Assembly (NCBI GenBank): GCA_905221605.1
Contig: CAJNDS010002187.1
Span: 1-64,000, forward strand
From: Symbiodinium natans
Lineage: Eukaryota; Sar; Dinophyceae; Suessiales; Symbiodiniaceae
DNA length: 64,000 nucleotides
Direction of reading: 5' to 3'
Within the stretch, counting starts at the first letter, position 1, and the number at the start of each line of letters is the position of its first letter. Of the stretch, positions 32,314-42,474 are shown in pieces. Below the pieces are notes generated by a model. That model had not been told where the DNA came from, made no database searches, and was given only the letters and a program-made list of their open reading frames with translations. The translations under genes were made by a program, and so were the position numbers.

Positions 32314-32390
32314 GTGGTGCTGCCACAAAGTGGTGCCTGGTGCAGCTCAAATCAAAGCTGGACCTGCCTGGCAGCATCAAGTGGGAAGAC
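32314..32390 (+). CDS. Repeat pair 4, first exon
   Basis: 77 nt, phase 1 to 0, GGCCAG|GT to GAAGAC|GTCGCT. Encodes GAATKWCLVQLKSKLDLPGS then IKWED. The other two frames are also open, but only this one matches the family. An 80-nt intron follows. Confidence 0.75.
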
Positions 32391-32470
32391 GTCGCTGGCC
32401 TGCAATGAAACATAGCGACGAGGCACTGTGCAGTTGTTTCATGTTGTGTTTGCGTTTGCTTTGTGTTCAG

Positions 32471-32717
32471 GTAGAAGAAACCCTGCAGCATTGCAGCCTT
32501 GAAGACATGGCGCATCTGGCTGAAAGCGACCCCGAAGAAGTCTGGCACTCACTCGCAAAGAAGGGTGGGTCCTTGGCCACGAAATGGGGAATATCGCAGA
32601 TTCGAAGCAGCCTGGCGCACAAGCTGCCAGAAGGGGTTTCGTGGACGGACATGGAGACCGTCCTGCAGTGCATGAAACCTGCGGAGATTGAAGCCGCCGC
32701 CCAAATCACCCCGGAGC
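32471..32717 (+). CDS. Repeat pair 4, second exon
   Basis: 247 nt, phase 0 to 1. Encodes VEETLQHCSLEDMAHLAESD then ATKWGISQIRSSLAHKLPEG, VSWTDMETVLQ and IEAAAQITPE. One core unit. GT donor (GAGC|GTGCCA) aligned to the GC donors of pairs 1 and 2. Confidence 0.8.
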
Positions 32718-32997
32718 GTGCCACTCTCAGCTGTGTTCCTTTGAGATGTGTTGCCTTTTCTTTCAAGTCGGCTGCCAGAAATCATTCGTAGTTTCGCCGT
32801 TGCGACGAGGCTTCTTCTCATCGCTTTGTGAGAAGACAGGCGGGAACACGGGGCTGTGAGAAACTGAGTGGAACTGCAAAATGGATTTATGAACGACTTG
32901 GCAGCTTAGCCGTGTTATCTTGAAGCAACATGTGCTGCCGCGGGTGGCGCCACATGAGTTCCGGGGTTCAGGGGCTGGATTTCGAGTCCTTGGCCAG

Positions 32998-33074
32998 GTG
33001 GTGCTGCCACAAAGTGGTGCCTGGTGCAGCTCAAATCAAAGCTGGACCTGCCTGGCAGCATCAAGTGGGAAGAC
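32998..33074 (+). CDS. Repeat pair 5, first exon
   Basis: Identical in structure to the pair 4 first exon; 77 nt, GT donor. Confidence 0.75.
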
Positions 33075-33154
33075 GTCGCTGGCCTGCAATGAAACATAGC
33101 GACGAGGCACTGTGCAGTTGTTTCATGTTGTGTTTGCGTTTGCTTTGTGTTCAG

Positions 33155-33401
33155 GTAGAAGAAACCCTGCAGCATTGCAGCCTTGAAGACATGGCGCATC
33201 TGGCTGAAAGCGACCCCGAAGAAGTCTGGCACTCACTCGCAAAGAAGGGTGGGTCCTTGGCCACGAAATGGGGAATATCGCAGATTCGAAGCAGCCTGGC
33301 GCACAAGCTGCCGGAAGGGGTTTCGTGGACGGACATGGAGACCGTCCTGCAGTGCATGAAACCTGCGGAGATTGAAGCCGCCGCCCAAATCACCCCAGAG
33401 C
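33155..33401 (+). CDS. Repeat pair 5, second exon
   Basis: 247 nt, near-identical to pair 4. The downstream intron carries the variant TCCTCTGCCAGACATTAC, which is shared with pair 7. Confidence 0.8.
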
Positions 33402-33680
33402 GTGCCACTCTCAGCTGTGTTCCTTTGAGATGTGTTGCCTTTTCTTTCAGTCCTCTGCCAGACATTACTCGTAGTTTCGCTGTTGCGACGAGGTTTCTTC
33501 TCATCGCTTTGTGAGAAGACAGGCGGGAACACGGGGCTGTGAGAAACTGAGTGGAACTGCAAAATGGATTTATGAACGACTTGGCAGCTTAGCCGTGTTA
33601 TCTTGAAGCAACATGTGCTGCCGCGGGTGGCGCCACATGAGTTCCGGGGTTCAGGGGCTGGATTTCGAGTCCTTGGCCAG

Positions 33681-33757
33681 GTGGTGCTGCCACAAAGTGG
33701 TGCCTGGTGCAGCTCAAATCAAAGCTGGACCTGCCTGGCAGCATCAAGTGGGAAGAC
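33681..33757 (+). CDS. Repeat pair 6, first exon
   Basis: 77 nt, as in pair 4. The following intron is two bases shorter and ends GTGCCCAG. Confidence 0.75.
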
Positions 33758-33835
33758 GTCGCTGGCCTGCAATGAAACAGAGCGACGAGGCACTGTACAG
33801 TTGTTTCATGTTGCTTGCGTTTGCTTTGTGCCCAG

Positions 33836-34079
33836 GTAGAAGAAACCCTGCAGCATTGCAGCCTAGAAGACATGGCGCATCTGGCTGAAAGCGACAACGA
33901 AGAAGTCTGGCACTCACTCGCAAAGAAGGGTGGGTCCTTGGCCACGAAATGGGGAATATCGCAGATTCGAAGCAGCCTGGCGCACAAGCTGCCGGAAGGG
34001 GTTTCGTGGACGGACATGGAGACCGTCCTGCAGTGCATGAATCCTGCGGAGATTGAAGCCGCCAAAAACACACCAGAGC
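33836..34079 (+). CDS. Repeat pair 6, second exon
   Basis: 244 nt, one codon shorter than in pairs 4 and 5 (EAAKNTPE for EAAAQITPE). Has ESDNEEVW for ESDPEEVW, a variant shared with pair 8. Confidence 0.8.
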
Positions 34080-34359
34080 GTGCCACTCTCAGCTGTGTTC
34101 CTTTGTGATGTGTTGCCTTTCCTTTCAAGTCGGCTGCCAGAAATCATTCGTAGTTTCGCCGTTGCGACGAGGCTTCTTCTCATCGCTTTGTGAGAAGACA
34201 GGCGGGAACACGGGGCTGTGAGAAACTGAGTGGAACTGCAAAATGGATTTGTGAACGACTTGGCAGCTTAGCCGTGTTATCTTGAAGCAACATGTGCTGC
34301 CGCGGGTGGCGCCACATGAGTTCCGGGGTTCAGGGGCTGGATTTCGAATCCTTGGCCAG

Positions 34360-34436
34360 GTGGTGCTGCCACAAAGTGGTGCCTGGTGCAGCTCAAATCA
34401 AAGCTGGACCTGCCTGGCAGCATCAAGTGGGAAGAC
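34360..34436 (+). CDS. Repeat pair 7, first exon
   Basis: Copy of the pair 5 first exon 1,362 bp downstream; 77 nt. Confidence 0.75.
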
Positions 34437-34516
34437 GTCGCTGGCCTGCAATGAAACATAGCGACGAGGCACTGTGCAGTTGTTTCATGTTGTGTTTGCG
34501 TTTGCTTTGTGTTCAG

Positions 34517-34763
34517 GTAGAAGAAACCCTGCAGCATTGCAGCCTTGAAGACATGGCGCATCTGGCTGAAAGCGACCCCGAAGAAGTCTGGCACTCACTC
34601 GCAAAGAAGGCTGGGTCCTTGGCCACGAAATGGGGAATATCGCAGATTCGAAGCAGCCTGGCGCACAAGCTGCCAGAAGGGGTTTCGTGGACGGACATGG
34701 AGACCGTCCTGCAGTGCATGAAACCTGCGGAGATTGAAGCCGCCGCCCAAATCACCCCAGAGC
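34517..34763 (+). CDS. Repeat pair 7, second exon
   Basis: Copy of the pair 5 second exon with KKAGSL for KKGGSL; 247 nt. Confidence 0.8.
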
Positions 34764-35042
34764 GTGCCACTCTCAGCTGTGTTCCTTTGAGATGTGTTGC
34801 CTTTTCTTTCAGTCCTCTGCCAGACATTACTCGTAGTTTCGCTGTTGCGACGAGGTTTCTTCTCATCGCTTTGTGAGAAGACAGGCGGGAACACGGGGCT
34901 GTGAGAAACTGAGTGGAACTGCAAAATGGATTTATGAACGACTTGGCAGCTTAGCCGTGTTATCTTGAAGCAACATGTGCTGCCGCGGGTGGCGCCACAT
35001 GAGTTCCGGGGTTCAGGGGCTGGATTTCGAGTCCTTGGCCAG

Positions 35043-35119
35043 GTGGTGCTGCCACAAAGTGGTGCCTGGTGCAGCTCAAATCAAAGCTGGACCTGCCTGG
35101 CAGCATCAAGTGGGAAGAC
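35043..35119 (+). CDS. Repeat pair 8, first exon
   Basis: Copy of the pair 6 first exon 1,362 bp downstream; 77 nt. Confidence 0.75.
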
Positions 35120-35197
35120 GTCGCTGGCCTGCAATGAAACAGAGCGACGAGGCACTGTGCAGTTGTTTCATGTTGCTTGCGTTTGCTTTGTGCCCAG

Positions 35198-35590
35198 GTA
35201 GAAGAAACCCTGCAGCATTGCAGCCTAGAAGACATGGCGCATCTGGCTGAAAGCGACAACGAAGAAGTCTGGCACTCACTCGCAAAGAAGGGTGGGTCCT
35301 TGGCCACGAAATGGGGAATATCGCAGATTCGAAGCAGCCTGGCGCACAAGCTGCCAGAAGGGGTTACGTGGACGGACATGGAGACCGTCCTGCAGTGCAT
35401 GAAACCTGCGGAGATTGAAGCCGCTGCGGAAGACCCAGAGCGACCCAGCCTCAGCTGTATTGTCTTGCTGCTCTGCTTGGTGATTTCCGGTCGTAGCTTT
35501 GAGTTTTCTATCCGGTTGCCCGGTTTCATTGTTCGGTTTGCGCAGCAGATTACAGGGTCACAGGCTGGGACATGCACGGCCTTAGTTTAG
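35198..35590 (+). CDS. Repeat pair 8, second exon, possibly terminal
   Basis: Matches pair 6 up to about 35420, then diverges (IEAAAEDPERPSLSC) and stays open through a hydrophobic stretch (IVLLLCLVISG) to TAG 35590. Two readings are possible. It may be the last exon, with a hydrophobic tail acquired by read-through. Or it ends at 35441 where the aligned donor position reads GA (GAGC|GACCC), a donor class reported in Symbiodinium. Decayed repeat units further downstream favour the second reading weakly. Confidence 0.6.
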   Translation, partial: VEETLQHCSLEDMAHLAESDNEEVWHSLAKKGGSLATKWGISQIRSSLAHKLPEGVTWTDMETVLQCMKPAEIEAAAEDPERPSLSCIVLLLCLVISGRSFEFSIRLPGFIVRFAQQITGSQAGTCTALV

Positions 35591-35956
35591 GGCCCAGCTC
35601 TGCCCCGTTGGCTGAATCTGTACCAGCCCAGCTGAAACCTCAAACCTCGCTATGCCCCTGCTCTAGGGATCTCTGCAAGTATCGGGATTCCGATCCGTTG
35701 TGATAGTTTTCTCCCGCACGGCTTGCATTGTGGCAGCCCGGCTTATAGCATCGGTCTGGGGCCTGCCCAAATCTTTGCCTGCCCTGCTCCATACCTGTGA
35801 GTTGGGATGGTGGAGATGTGTATGCGTATGCGCATAAACCTTGTGAATGCGGTTCCTGCCTTGCACCGAGAAGCGGCTTCCAGGGCCTTATCCTGCATAG
35901 GGGGTTCTTCCGTGTTATCCGCTTGTGATGCCCTGCTGCGGGTCCATTCACCTTAA
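35591..35956. other. No gene seen
   Basis: Unique sequence between the repeat gene and telomere-like repeats. No protein-like frame fits. Confidence 0.4.
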
Positions 35957-36125
35957 GCCCCCAAAACCCTGAACCCTCAACCCTAAACCCTAAACCCTGA
36001 ACCCTCAACCCTAAACCCTCAACCCTGAACCCTGAACCCTGAACCCTAAGCCCTAAGCCCTAAACCCCTAAACCCTAAGCCCCCCAAAAAACCTTAAACC
36101 TAGAATCCTCCCTAAAACGCCCTGC
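35957..36125. repeat. C-strand telomere-like array
   Basis: CCCTAAA, CCCTGAA and CCCTAAG words, most regular at 35965-36085. Confidence 0.9.
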
Positions 36126-36130
36126 TTGGC

Positions 36131-36221
36131 CAAGGCCTCTTCAAGTCGCTTCGGCTCTATTTTGAGTCGCTGCCTGTCCCAAAAGACATGAAGGCCACTC
36201 CAGGCCACTCCAGTCACCGAA
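36131..36221 (+). CDS. Exon-like segment between C and G telomere-like arrays
   Basis: One frame is open: GQGLFKSLRLYFESLPVPKD. It may be a diverged unit of the upstream repeat gene (FESLP near the LP core). Flanked by CCCTAAA on the left and TTTAGGG on the right, as at 57-63 kb. Confidence 0.35.
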
Positions 36222-36261
36222 TCTAGGGTTTAGGGTTTAGGGTTTAGGGTTTAGGGTTTCA
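36222..36261. repeat. G-strand telomere-like array
   Basis: Five TTTAGGG units. Confidence 0.95.
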
Positions 36262-36784
36262 GGGGACCCCAAAACTTTCTGAGGTTTTGAGGAGTCTCGT
36301 TGATAGCCTGTTCAGACTGACTTATAGCCTGATAGCAGCGTTTGTTCTGGATCCACGTATTCATTTCACATATTCATGTCGTGTGGAGGATTCTAGCAGA
36401 CTCCATGCTACACTAACTATGAGCACGTACAAACCGCAGCTGGGTCAGCCTTAGACTGCTTACGTCGAAGTTGCGTGATGTGTTTACGAACCGTGTTCTT
36501 GCAAACAGCCTTCCATGCTTTTTGGCATAATGTGGCAGCAAGCATTTGCAACATCCAAGACTTCAGTAGGGGCTCATTTCCAAGATGTGTGATACCGGTG
36601 CTTTCAGGCGACGTTGCTGCAGAGGAACGCCCAACAGAACCGGAATCGATTGTTCAGCGGGAGGCAGCTCGGACCCTGCGTTGAGATCAAGTCATGTAGA
36701 TGCATAGGGCGTAGGAGAAGATGCAGGCAATGTGTTTCTGGCATCGCTCGGGAGGCGGCAAATGCTGGCGCTGCTATGCCGACA
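36262..36784. other. No gene supported
   Basis: Weak frames only (for example plus 36475-36684). Confidence 0.35.
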
Positions 36785-36955
36785 GTAGATCCCACTGAAG
36801 ACGCTCTCCAACTTCCTGCTCCTTGTGAAGCCCGGTCGGCTGCACCCATCCCCGCAGCGAAGACGGCGCTCGAAGAGAAGCTTCCGGAGTCGGCGCAACT
36901 GCGAAGCGTGGAAGGTGCTCTGCAGCACCTGACCATCCCGGACTTGGAGGAATGA
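36785..36955 (+). pseudogene. Decayed copy of the core repeat
   Basis: Unspliced frame VDPTEDALQLPAPC followed by ALEEKLPESAQLRSVEGALQ and HLTIPDLEE, then TGA. It keeps the spacing DP...LExxLP...V...LQxL...DL but lacks the conserved Trp of the core. Confidence 0.5.
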
Positions 36956-37002
36956 TCCTCCATCCTGCCATCCCTTAACCCTAACCCTAGTGATCTCTGT
37001 AG

Positions 37003-37168
37003 GGAGGGGGGGGGGGGGTTACACTGACCGAGCTCAACCGTCCGTGCATGCGTGCATGTGGGCCATCGTAAACCTGGTGTGGAACAGGTCTGCACCGACC
37101 CATTGTAGTTGCGTAGATGTTGCTGGACCAACTGTCTGCTGTATGGCATCTTTGGGGGGGGGGGGGGG
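37003..37168. repeat. Two poly-G tracts
   Basis: G-runs of more than ten bases at about 37008-37018 and 37155-37168. Such tracts are often mis-sized in assemblies. Confidence 0.8.
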
Positions 37169-37509
37169 AGAGCTTGTGTTTGTTGGGCTATGTTTTTTTC
37201 TTTTTCTCCTGAAGGAACGTCACGACCGAAAAGAACACACACTTCATTCATCGAAGGTTGACACTGTATGTTTCCAGTAAAGACATGAACCGGCGAGACC
37301 CGATGGCTGTGTGAGCACCAGCCGACCGATCTTTCCTGGACCTTGCTGTAGGCCATGTCGGCCAGAAAACGGGGGCCACACCGCCCCATTGCAGGGGAGC
37401 ACCGAGCCACATAAGCACAGATGTAGGGCATGAGCAACGGGGATGTCCTGCCTGATTCCAAGTACTTGATACTTGATGTCGGGGGACTTGGAGGAGCTGC
37501 CGAGCACCG

Positions 37510-37603
37510 CGCAAACCGGCGAGCCCGCCACCTCACAGTGGACTCTCGGCCATATGCTGCCTGAGGGAGTGGAGTGGGTGGACCTGGAGGCGGGGTGCTA
37601 AGC
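37510..37603 (+). pseudogene. Decayed copy of the core repeat
   Basis: Frame PATSQWTLGHMLPEGVEWVD then LEAGC and TAA. It retains LPEGVxWxDLE, almost the consensus, but is cut short. Confidence 0.55.
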
Positions 37604-37865
37604 AGTAGCAGGCACGGGCTTGCGTGCGCGATCTTGTTCAGAAGAGCCGCAGCCCCACCTCTACGGGAATTTCGTGAAGTAGAGAACAACAAATGCAGTG
37701 CTGAGGAGGCACACAAGACCTGGCCCTGCTATCTCTAACGTGCATGAATGCCCACGGAGAGTGTCGACGGGCTCGATTTTCTTCGCGAGCTTGTTGTTGA
37801 GCATTGGGGAGGCTGCCCGCCGTCGCACGGTTTCCCCTGTCGCTTGAATAGTCACATTGTTTTCA

Positions 37866-37920
37866 GTCAGTTCGTCCAATTGGAGGCCGTGTTTCAGCAC
37901 GCGGAAGCCGCCAACCTGCC
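37866..37920 (+). pseudogene. Fragment resembling the second half of the core repeat
   Basis: After a TTTTCAG acceptor: FVQLEAVFQHAEAANL, comparable to DLESVFQGMTVADIKK of exon 12. Followed by CCAG|GTGCC. Confidence 0.4.
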
Positions 37921-38619
37921 AGGTGCCAGGCTTAGCGGCGGGGGCCTTTCTGAAGTTAAAGCCGAATCCCTACTTGAGGTTCATCGGCAAGTGCAAGGAC
38001 AGTTGTGTGTACTGCCTTCATGATATAATTTAAACGCTACGCGACCCGCCTCGGCCTGAGCAAACCAGGGCTGTGCAGGTGGGGTTGGGAGGCCTAGGCA
38101 GGCTCCTCCAGGCAAGAGGGGGGGGGCAGCGGGGGTGGGAGTAGGGGGGGTGGCCCCTATGTCAGGCTGAAGTGGTCTCTGGTCCACTTGTCGGCTAGGG
38201 GGGGTACCCATGTCAGGCCAAAAAGTGCAAAATCAAGGGGTGCCTGGTAAATGATTTCAATCAGATACCCTAGCAGGTGTGACAATGATGGGCTGGAAGG
38301 GTTAGAACAGGGAAGGTTCCAATCTTGTGAATAGCAAGGTGTGGGCATGTGTTTAGCCTTGCGGCTGGCTATGGTGTCTCACTCTGATCTATGAGTAGGA
38401 GGCTGGCAGTTTAAGGCTGTGTGCTGCACAATCGAGGCTCCTCCATCGGCGAGGTCCGCATTGCGATCGTGGTCGACCCGGCCGAGGCACTTCTGAAGTC
38501 TTTGCACTGGCTTGACTAGAGCTGCACTTCTGGTCAAATTCGAAGAGCTCGTGAATAGTGTGGTCCCTTTGGGCAGGATGGAACTTCAGTTCACCAGGCC
38601 ACCTATGTAGGCCTAGAAA
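37921..38619. other. No gene seen; G-rich stretches
   Basis: Contains poly-G runs around 38118-38150 and a short direct repeat built on CCCATGTCAGGC (38158 and 38205). No supported gene. Confidence 0.4.
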
Positions 38620-38759
38620 AGGAGGGCCTGTTTTTTTCGCGATGTTTGTTTTTGGTGTTGGGGTTTTGGGGCGGGGAGGAAATCTTTACTGTATTTTAGG
38701 AGGAAATCCTCTATTTTCTCAATGTTTCTACTAGGAAAACTTTTACTTTCTCGAAGAAA

Positions 38760-38965
38760 GAGGATTAGGGCGAGAAAGAAACAAAGGAATGACCGAAACA
38801 GAGACGAAAGAAAGAAAGAAGGAAAGAAAGAAACCGAAAACAAGAAATAAAGAAAGAAACCGAAAACAAGAAATAAAGAAAGACATCAAGAACGAAAGAA
38901 AGAAACACCGAAAGAAAGAAAGAAAGTAGGAAGGAAAGACAAAAAGAAAGGACACAAAAAACAGA
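38760..38965. repeat. (GAAA)n-type purine tract
   Basis: About 200 bp of GAAA, GGAAA and AAACC words, almost pure purine on the plus strand. Long Phe/Ser/Leu frames on the minus strand are artefacts. Confidence 0.9.
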
Positions 38966-39059
38966 GAAATCATCCTTTCTCCAAACCCGTACTGCGAGAA
39001 TTTTTGTTTTGGAACTGGGGGGGGGGGGGGCGGGGGGCTTTTCCTGATTCTTGTCCAGA

Positions 39060-39625
39060 AGAGAACTTGCATAAAACGCATAGGAGTCCTTTGCAAACCC
39101 GTGCGGGCATTGTGTTGGCAGGGGGCGGGGGAGGGCTGCGCTTTTTTGGAACCCCCCCCACCCCAAGCCCCGTCGCTGTTTTAAAACTTTATGCCCAGAT
39201 GGAACCTGCCTGAATAGCATCGGAATCCTTTCCAACGAGCACTGTGTCTGCAACTGGCAAGAGAACTTGCAGCTTGCATGAGAAGCGTAGGAATCCTTTC
39301 CACACCCGTCCTACTAGCATTGTGTTTGCCACTGGAGGGTTCGTTCATGCCCAGAAGAGAACTTGCATGGGAAACATAGGACTCCTTTCCAAGCAGGCCT
39401 TGTGTTTGCAACCAAAGGGGGGGGTCTGCACCCCGCCAGCACCCAGAAGCAGAGCAATCATTTCCAAACCCGTCCCCCCACCCCCGCTTTGTTTGGATCC
39501 TTGACGGTCGTACCAGCATTGTGTTAGCAAATGGGGGTGGCTACCCGGACCCCCCCAAGACGCTTGCAAAGCTAGCCAGAACCTGATGAACCCTTGCCAA
39601 AGCCCATCATGCGAGCATTGTGGTA
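39060..39625. repeat. Degenerate tandem repeat, about 90-100 bp unit
   Basis: Five or six diverged copies sharing AGAACTTGCATG, then ATAGGAxTCCTTTCCA, then AGCATTGTGTTTGCAACTGG (starts near 39060, 39200, 39260, 39357, 39446, 39575). Confidence 0.7.
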
Positions 39626-41649
39626 GTACATAGAAATCCTATGAAAATTGAGAAGAGTCCTGTTCAAATCAAAAACTCCATTCGAACTAATAGGATTTGG
39701 TTCAATTAAAAGGAACCTGTGACAATCCTTTTTAAATCAGGAAGAATCCTTGTAAAATGCTTAAGGGTTCGATTCGAAATGATAGGGGCCGTAGTAGAAT
39801 GAAAAAAAGTCCTATGAGAAAATGCATAGGAAGCCTACTGAAATATAGAGGGAAGAGAGGCTTTCCCAGAACAAAACAAAGGATATTGACCCTCCAAAAA
39901 CTCGAAAACATCGCAAAAAAAGACTCACCTCCCCCCAAGAAAACGCAAAGCCCAAGAATCACCCCGTACCCTAAACCCTAACCCCCCCCCAAACCAAAAA
40001 AGAAAAAACACAAAACATCAACAACTATAAATAAACAAGGAAAAGTTAAAACCCTCTGCAATCCCAAGGGCTCAGAGCGGCCGACCAGCCTTGGGCCGGG
40101 GGATGCTGCGCGCCACGACCCATCGTGGCAGATATGCCCAGGCTCTGTGCAGGAGTCTTCCCTAAACTGCATAAAGGATCCTTCGGGAAGGTCTAAGCTT
40201 CTTTTGCTTTTGGCAAGTCTCTGCTATTTGGAGGTCCGTTTCTGGACGCTTTATTACGACTGTTCGTGGTGTTCTACACAGTTGTTCTGAGTTCTTGAAG
40301 AGAGGGAGGTTTACTCTTGCGTTGGAGGAAGTGATCCTCCCAAAGCCCCAAACCCTATCTCCTGGAGGGTTCTAGCAGGCGCAGTCCCCGAGCCGGACGA
40401 TGACGGTGCCTTTGGTCGAGCAGATGGGAGATTTCCGGGTTTCCGGAAATAGGGGGTATTGTTTTCAGGGGGATTCTATTCTATTTGGGGTATACAAGGG
40501 GGCGCCCCCTATTTTGGGCACTACACATCTGCGAAGGTAGTTGGCCAGTCAGGGCGAGTGCCCTACACTAGGCGGGCCCTCGATATGAAAAACTCCCGAA
40601 CTACCGCAAGCTGTGTGTAGAGCAAGTTGCCCGCGAGGCGCACGAAGAAGAGTTCGTAGCTTTCCCTTGACTTCTGCAGTACGTGGATGCAAGATATGCA
40701 AGCTGCCTTGTGCAACGAGTTATTTTGCAAGATTGAATGAGCCGCTGGTAGCGCGAGGGCTCTGAGGGTTGGTTGCCAGACCGAGGTCCCCCTGTCCTTG
40801 AGGTTCACACCCCGATTCCGCTTGACCAGGTCAGGCGGAGGGATTCACGTAATACTATATGGTACCAAGCATACTCTGGCATACTGAAGAATGCTGTAGC
40901 ATGCCGTACTGCTGTAGTACACTGCAGACAGCATGCTCGCATGTCGTAGCCGCTGCAGGTCTGTACTCACTCTTGACCGTTGTAGTTACCGGAGTGAATC
41001 AAGCTCCCGATGCTTATGTTGGTTTGCTTGTGGGATGCGTGGTTGGATGCTTGGAGGTGGCTGTAGCAGCAGCTGCATGAGGGTTGGAACACAATCTCGG
41101 ACCTCTTCATGCTTCAAGTAGTAAGTAGTATGATTTGTTGGAGTTCTCGAAAGCTGTTCTAAGAAAGCTGCAAGAATATGCAGAGTTGCAGGTTGTGATG
41201 TTGTACATAGTATACAGGACCCAGACATGACATGCAGCTGCGGAGGACTCTGTGTACGAAGGCAGCGATGTCTGAGTTTGGGCAAAGTGTTCAGTTCTGT
41301 GCCGACGCACAGACAGTGGGTCACAACGTGCAAAGGCCCAGAAGGCAGGTTATCTGTCATGAAAGCGATAACCCTGAGATCCACGTCCTTCGAATCAACG
41401 AGCTTCACGCGAGTTCTCTTTCAAAGTCTCTCTCATCGGGCTGTGTACCAACCACAGCTGACCCATAATTCAAGCGACTTCGGACATTGCGTCCGTTCTA
41501 CAAGGAGTTCTGACCGGTGCTGCAGTGCCACCCTGATATTCATGTGATGCTTAGCCCTCCACCTTAGGTGGTTCACAAGTTTTGGGTCGAGTCCAGGGTC
41601 TCTTTGAGCTTCTGGGTTCCGAGAACCTGCGTTGGAGACTCGGTAGAAG
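39626..41649. other. No confident gene
   Basis: An A-rich stretch to 39960, a few CCCTAAA words at 39968, a GGGGGCGCCCCCT palindrome near 40499, and degenerate GCATAC/TGCTGTAG words at 40865-40950. ORFs at 40859-41547 overlap on both strands and are not convincing. Confidence 0.35.
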
Positions 41650-41652
41650 TTA

Positions 41653-41754
41653 TGCATGTATGCATGTATGCATGTATGCATGTATGCATGTATGCATGTA
41701 TGCATGTATGCATGTATGCATGTATGCATGTATGCATGTATGCATGTATGCATG
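41653..41754. repeat. Octamer array (TGCATGTA)n
   Basis: About 13 copies of an 8-bp unit containing the palindromes TGCA and CATG, so the array can fold on itself. Confidence 0.97.
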
Positions 41755-41954
41755 TCGTGGGGACTTGGGAGGATGTGCATGCATCACCGCAATTTCTTTA
41801 AAGGCATGGCGGTTTTTTGCTAAAGAAGATGCAGGTTGAACATGCAGACATGTTTTTCGAGATGGGCTTGATGCTATCCAAGACCATTGTTCGCCCAGGG
41901 ATTCTGTGCTCAAGCATTGGACAGGGTTGGCTGTCAATCAGAAATTGAGTCACA

Positions 41955-41997
41955 AAACCTTAAGCCCTAAACCTAAACCCTAAACCCTCAACCCTTG
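41955..41997. repeat. C-strand telomere-like array
   Basis: About five CCCTAAA or CCCTCAA words. Confidence 0.85.
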
Positions 41998-42007
41998 CAA
42001 GCGCAGG

Positions 42008-42106
42008 ACCTTAGGGGAGGGGCACAACACGAAGTTCATGTGTCATGCAAACATTGTCAAAGAACATTGTGGGAGGGTATGGTGTGCCAGAGACGTTGCG
42101 GTGGTA
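42008..42106 (+). CDS. Possible exon after telomere-like repeats
   Basis: Begins right after GCGCAG. The frame EVHVSCKHCQRTLWEGMVCQ has a CxxC pair. No TTTAGGG array follows directly. Weakly supported. Confidence 0.3.
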
Positions 42107-42474
42107 GTTGATATAGGTGATGCCGACCATACAGTGCAAACAGAGCATTCTCCCTAGCAAGTAGACTTGGATGGCGTTGCATCAGCAACTTGCTCGACCG
42201 CCTAGCAAGCCTTTGGGCCCCTGGGCCATCACGGGCTTGCTGCTGCGGAGGAGGCGCCTGGGGATTTGAGCTTCTTGAACAGGCTGAAGACCTTTTTTTG
42301 CCATATTTTGTGATACCTCATGCCAGGCGAGGAACGACATGAGTTTAGGATTGGGTCACTGCTGAGGGTGCAAAGACTGTAGGTCCAAGTCTTCTCCCAA
42401 GTCGTCATTCGAAGAGGTATTCTTATCCTTTGGAGCCCAGTGCAGCACAGACTCGTGGACGGCTGTGAGACACA
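42107..42474. other. No gene supported
   Basis: Only weak frames, such as minus 42356-42574. Confidence 0.3.

Larger units (their letters stand above)
32034..35442 (+). repeat. 683-bp tandem array of exon pairs 4-8
   Basis: The anchor ATGTGCTGCCGCGGGTGG occurs at 32246, 32930, 33613, 34292 and 34975 (spacings 684, 683, 679, 683). Copies anchored at 32930 and 33613 reappear as a dimer 1,362 bp later (34292, 34975), sharing private variants (TTGCTTGCG with GCCCAG and GCGACAACG in the second member). Introns are as conserved as exons. Confidence 0.92.

Noticed and set aside
38613-39253. Phe/Ser-rich minus-strand frames, TM-like
   Set aside because: Translation of the GAAA purine tract and poly-G runs.
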